Source: Bacillota bacterium (lineage in GTDB: Bacteria > Bacillota > Clostridia > Acetivibrionales > DTU013). From it: DNA of 64,000 bases. The position numbers were made by a program, and so were the translations under genes. The stretch is taken from the NCBI GenBank assembly GCA_023435305.1, contig JAEYRV010000055.1, positions 1 through 64,000 on the forward strand. The letters are read 5' to 3'. The notes under the pieces are model-generated. The model saw nothing but the letters and a program-made list of their open reading frames with translations. It was not told the origin of the DNA and ran no database searches. Shown piece by piece: positions 61,023 to 64,000 of the stretch (position 1 is the stretch's first letter; every line of letters begins with the position of its first letter).

Positions 61023-62600
61023 CTATTTCCGTGATCCGCCCTTGCCTTTAACGCCATTCCCTGTTCCGTTGTTTATCCCGGCGCCGGGACTCTTCTTTTT
61101 ATCATCATTATTTTTTTTGCCGTCATTGCCTTCAGCCTTTTTATTGCCGTCCTGACCTGCACGGACCTTATTGTCCTCATGCATGCTCTTTTCGATTTGT
61201 CTCAGGAACTCATCCTTTAATTCTTCACGTTCCTTTTTAAGCTTCTCAGCAGGCTTTTCTGCGGGCTTCTCAGGCTGCTTTTTCTCATTGTTGTCGTTCT
61301 TTTTATTGCTTTGATTTCCTTTATTCCCATTCTCACTGTTTTTACTGCTGTCCTTACTATCCTTACCGCCGCTGTTGTCTCTCTTATCGCTGATATTCCC
61401 TACTCCCTTACTGCTGTCCACACCTGTACCGGTTTTATTTTTACTGATCGGTGAATTTTTAGTGTTGTCTTTTTCGTCCTTATCATTGGGGCTGTTTACT
61501 GGATTATTTTTAATACCGGTCTTATCATTGTTGTTTTCGGTTCCACCTGTTTTATCACTGCTGCTGTCTGCTTTGCCGCTGTTGCTCTCAGTCCTGCCCT
61601 TCTCCTTGTCCGGCTCTGCATTTCTCGCCGGAACAGCTTTCTTATTTTCTCTGGCGATCTCTAAAAGGTCTTTGACTGCGGTGTTTTTTACATCCTCAAG
61701 CTTCCTCTCGGGAAGATGCTTCAGGGCGTCCTCTATCAGCGCCAGCTTTCCGGGTGTGACTCCCACCTTCCTTGCCGCTTCCCTTTGCTCATTGCTGGCT
61801 TCGCCGACCAATATCTCGGAGTTGACCTTATCCTTGTCAAGCTCCTTTGAAGCAGTGTTTGTGATTTTCTTCTTCAGTTCAACTGATTTCTTTGAATTGT
61901 TGCTGGATACGGTAACCATTACCGCATTCTCTATTACAGCTGCCTTTCCGGGCTGCGAAGCATTTCCCTGTGCCCCTGTTCCATCACTGTCCTGGACATT
62001 TTCCTCCTGGGGGTCCTTTCCCTCTACGGACGGTTGGGAAGTATTTCCCGGCTCCTTAACAGCATCTCCGGAAGCCTGACTGCCTTCACCAGAGATCTGT
62101 CCGTTACTTTCGGCCGGTTGACTGCCTGCGTCCGGTGCCTCAAAACTATCTTCATTTTCTGTAATGGCTCTTAGATAGCCATATTCCAATGCACTGTTCA
62201 AAATCTCAGTGACTCCATTATCAAGCTTCTTATGTCTCAGGTCCTTATCCAAAAGGAGTTTTCTGCCATCATCATTCAATGCCTCAGCGCCTATGATCCT
62301 GTCATAGATATTTACCGTAAGCTCAATGCTTGGATTTATGTCAATATCTACATAACTGTACGGTACGGTATAGCTGTATGCCCCATATCCCACTCCGAGA
62401 ACAAGCAGGCCAACAGCAGCCATAGAGGCTACTCTCGCGGCGAACCTCCTGCTGCCGGACTCACCCGGGAGCTGTCCCCACTCCGTCTCCATACCCACGC
62501 TCATGTCAGGAAGGGCTCTGACCTTTTTAAACTGGCCATCCTGTGTAAGTATTACCGCATATTTACCTTTTTTCTCCGCAACTATACCTTTCACCTTCAA
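61023..62600 (-). CDS. rsgI: RsgI-family anti-sigma factor
   Basis: The 525-residue protein has an N-terminal RsgI domain (1-45, cytoplasmic sigma-binding), a TM helix (about 55-76) and the conserved juxtamembrane segment YSYVDIDINPSIELTVN. The Asn89-Pro90 bond there is the known autocleavage site of RsgI proteins. Residues about 110-330 are helical and acidic. The last 190 residues are a hydrophilic Lys/Asn/Asp/Gly tail. No carbohydrate-binding or protease sensor domain is visible. The start is probably TTG behind AAGGGGG. It is encoded directly after sigI. Confidence 0.88.
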   Translation of the reverse strand: MKVKGIVAEKKGKYAVILTQDGQFKKVRALPDMSVGMETEWGQLPGESGSRRFAARVASMAAVGLLVLGVGYGAYSYTVPYSYVDIDINPSIELTVNIYDRIIGAEALNDDGRKLLLDKDLRHKKLDNGVTEILNSALEYGYLRAITENEDSFEAPDAGSQPAESNGQISGEGSQASGDAVKEPGNTSQPSVEGKDPQEENVQDSDGTGAQGNASQPGKAAVIENAVMVTVSSNNSKKSVELKKKITNTASKELDKDKVNSEILVGEASNEQREAARKVGVTPGKLALIEDALKHLPERKLEDVKNTAVKDLLEIARENKKAVPARNAEPDKEKGRTESNSGKADSSSDKTGGTENNNDKTGIKNNPVNSPNDKDEKDNTKNSPISKNKTGTGVDSSKGVGNISDKRDNSGGKDSKDSSKNSENGNKGNQSNKKNDNNEKKQPEKPAEKPAEKLKKEREELKDEFLRQIEKSMHEDNKVRAGQDGNKKAEGNDGKKNNDDKKKSPGAGINNGTGNGVKGKGGSRK

Positions 62601-62609
62601 GCCCCCTTC

Positions 62610-63359
62610 CTACAATTTTATGTAATCCTTTATGTATTCATAATCGCCAATTGCAATAACAACTACCGCTATTATATATTTTCGAAATCGTTCGATCAAT
62701 TTCCGGGGTAATCCCGATAGTTTTTCAAGCTCCGCTACAGGAAGGTACTTCTTTATTAAGACAGGCTTCAGTATGTCGGGATTTGATAAAATGACACCAG
62801 CCAGCTCGGCGCATTGCTGTCTGGTCTTTCTGTGCTTCGGTGACACCCTGGCCAGATCCCGGTATGTAATGTTCCACTGCTCAAGCTCCCTGCCAAGCTC
62901 CTGCAGCTCAAGCCTTCTTTGTTCGGCGAGCGTCCGGTCCGAATATTTTCGTATGGCCTCATCACCGCTCAGGTCATACTCTTCTTCCTTCTCCTCCATA
63001 TACAGATTCAATGAAATAACGTTACTGTGACGTCTCTCACTCCTGTAATAGTCGATGAGCCTTCTCTTGATCACATTACGTGAGAAAGTGAAAAAGTTAC
63101 CCTTTGAGCTGTCAAAGGAATTGATCGCCTCGACAAATGCTATCATGGAAATACTCAGTTCATCATCAGTCCCGTAGTTCATATACCTTCCGACAACTTT
63201 TTCAGCGCATGAGGCAATAAAAGGTTTGTATTCTTCTACAAATCTTCCGGTTTCTTCAGTGTTGTTGCGAATGCCCTCCAGTCGGGCATTTATTGCATCA
63301 AACTGCATGGCTACCCCATTCTGCTGGCTGAAATTCCGCATCGGACAGGTCCTGCCCAC
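62610..63359 (-). CDS. sigI: RNA polymerase sigma factor SigI
   Basis: At most 249 residues. Sigma region 2 is at FIASCAEKVVGRYMNYGTDDELSISMIAFVEAI, with SKGNFFTFSRNVIKRRLIDY, and the SigI-specific C-terminal domain is at LARVSPKHRKTRQQCAELAG. SigI controls heat, wall or polysaccharide-related genes and is held by RsgI. The start is uncertain: ATG 63308 (MQFDAINARLEG) has a GGGG upstream, while the longer starts lack support. Confidence 0.9.
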   Translation of the reverse strand: MGRTCPMRNFSQQNGVAMQFDAINARLEGIRNNTEETGRFVEEYKPFIASCAEKVVGRYMNYGTDDELSISMIAFVEAINSFDSSKGNFFTFSRNVIKRRLIDYYRSERRHSNVISLNLYMEEKEEEYDLSGDEAIRKYSDRTLAEQRRLELQELGRELEQWNITYRDLARVSPKHRKTRQQCAELAGVILSNPDILKPVLIKKYLPVAELEKLSGLPRKLIERFRKYIIAVVVIAIGDYEYIKDYIKL

Positions 63360-63437
63360 GGTACGAAATGATTATAGCACAGATGCCTGCTGCCGGGTGC
63401 CTATGACATTATATAGTAATTTCGATTTAATATTTCA

Positions 63438-63480
63438 GAAAAAAACAAAAACAGCAGACAAGTCCCTTCTGCTGTTTTAT
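63438..63480 (-). terminator. Terminator after spoVT
   Basis: An 11-bp stem AAAACAGCAGA (63448-63458) / TCTGCTGTTTT (63468-63478) is followed on the minus strand by TGTTTTTTT. Confidence 0.87.
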
Positions 63481-63506
63481 ATTGCTTCCCCATTTGTCAT
63501 TTCCGA

Positions 63507-64000
63507 TTACTGCTCCATCTGTTTCCCAAGAAATCCTGCCGCTGACTGAGCGAGTTTCGCTTCGACCTCTCCCATTTTACTGTTGGGATCTGTGGATAAA
63601 AGCATTACAGCGCCTATGGGATCGCCCTCCGAAATGATAGGAGACACCACCTGCGAAGCATATTTCCTTTCAGAACCCTCATCAGCCAGTATGGATATGC
63701 TTTTGTCCTCTGATGATTTCACCACGAGTGTCGTTTTTTCTTCGATGACCCTTTCTACCTCGGGGCTCAGAGATTTTTCCAAAAACTCCTTCTTGGACGC
63801 ACCTGACACTGCAATTATCGTATCACGGTCTGCTATACAGGTTATATGTCCGCTGGTTTTATGGATAGATTCAGCATATTGTGTCGCAAAATCGCCCAAT
63901 TCACCTATAGGAGAATATTTCTTAAGTATCACTTCACCTTCTTTATCGGTGAAAATTTCCAGAGGATCGCCTTCCCTGATTCGTAATGTCCTTCGGATCT
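63507..64000 (-). CDS. spoVT: SpoVT-type sporulation regulator, 5' end outside window
   Basis: The frame is open to the right edge: residues read IRRTLRIREGDPLEIFTDKE, the second half of an AbrB/SpoVT swapped-hairpin DNA-binding domain, then LKKYSPIGELGDFATQYAES and a GAF-like C-terminal domain ending LAQSAAGFLGKQMEQ. SpoVT is a forespore transcription factor. About 15-20 N-terminal codons are missing from the window. It has its own terminator. Confidence 0.9.
   Translation of the reverse strand, partial: IRRTLRIREGDPLEIFTDKEGEVILKKYSPIGELGDFATQYAESIHKTSGHITCIADRDTIIAVSGASKKEFLEKSLSPEVERVIEEKTTLVVKSSEDKSISILADEGSERKYASQVVSPIISEGDPIGAVMLLSTDPNSKMGEVEAKLAQSAAGFLGKQMEQ

Noticed and set aside
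61375..62079. 234-codon plus-strand ORF rich in Leu/Ser/Pro
   Set aside because: Antisense to the low-complexity part of rsgI; open only because the opposite strand is repetitive.

Overview
The window looks like chromosome from a motile, endospore-forming, Gram-positive anaerobe of the class Clostridia. The evidence is spoIIE, a SpoVT-type regulator, a sigI/rsgI pair, a secretin-less Tad locus, the CsrA-FliW-flagellin module and a SAM-I leader on metK. Most genes lie on the minus strand. I cannot name the species.

Layout, left to right. Positions 1-168: G-rich hexamer repeats, no gene. 169-7169 (minus): a Tad/Flp pilus operon, led by an unusual Ser/Thr kinase fused to a CpaE-like domain, then tadA, tadB, tadC, a pilin with a repeat-expanded leader, two small pseudopilin-like proteins and a SAF (CpaB-like) protein. 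7390-9421: a PflX-type radical SAM protein and a divergent alpha/beta hydrolase. 9474-12697: flaG-fliD-fliS-fliT-like filament-cap operon. 12832-24993: a flagellin glycosylation island. It encodes legionaminic-acid synthesis (ptmE, legB, legC, legH, legG, legI, legF) plus HisH/HisF/PseA-like proteins that should make the acetamidino form, an SGNH protein and a Maf glycosyltransferase. 25009-34014: an unknown 109-residue protein, flagellin, csrA, fliW, a YviE-like protein, flgL, two tandem flgK genes (one carrying a VWA-like insertion), flgN, flgM and a YvyF-like protein. Four sigma-D type promoters tie these genes together. 34037-41494: comFC, recD2, an HD-GYP protein and a convergent two-component pair. 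41674-52394: metK with its riboswitch, ftsH, hpt, tilS, dnaB, rplI, gdpP, a MazG-like gene and pheA.

52395-56630 is the accessory part. It holds several independent repeat arrays, a 143-bp element bounded by 25-bp inverted repeats, an ECF sigma gene with a 5 x 17-residue N-terminal repeat and an in-frame amber stop, its overlapping anti-sigma gene with a long ASRALP repeat, and a candidate structured RNA of about 180 nt with its own terminator.

56631-64000 (minus): the rpsF-ssb-rpsR operon, a small tail-anchored protein, spoIIE with a Spo0A-type promoter, rsgI, sigI, and the 3' part of a spoVT gene that runs off the right edge.

Two themes stand out. One is a coherent motility programme: sigma-D promoters, CsrA/FliW control and sugar decoration of flagellin. 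The other is frequent tandem-repeat growth, often in frame and inside coding sequence (pilin leader, sigma N-terminus, anti-sigma linker), beside non-coding arrays. All assignments come from reading the sequence; no database search was run.
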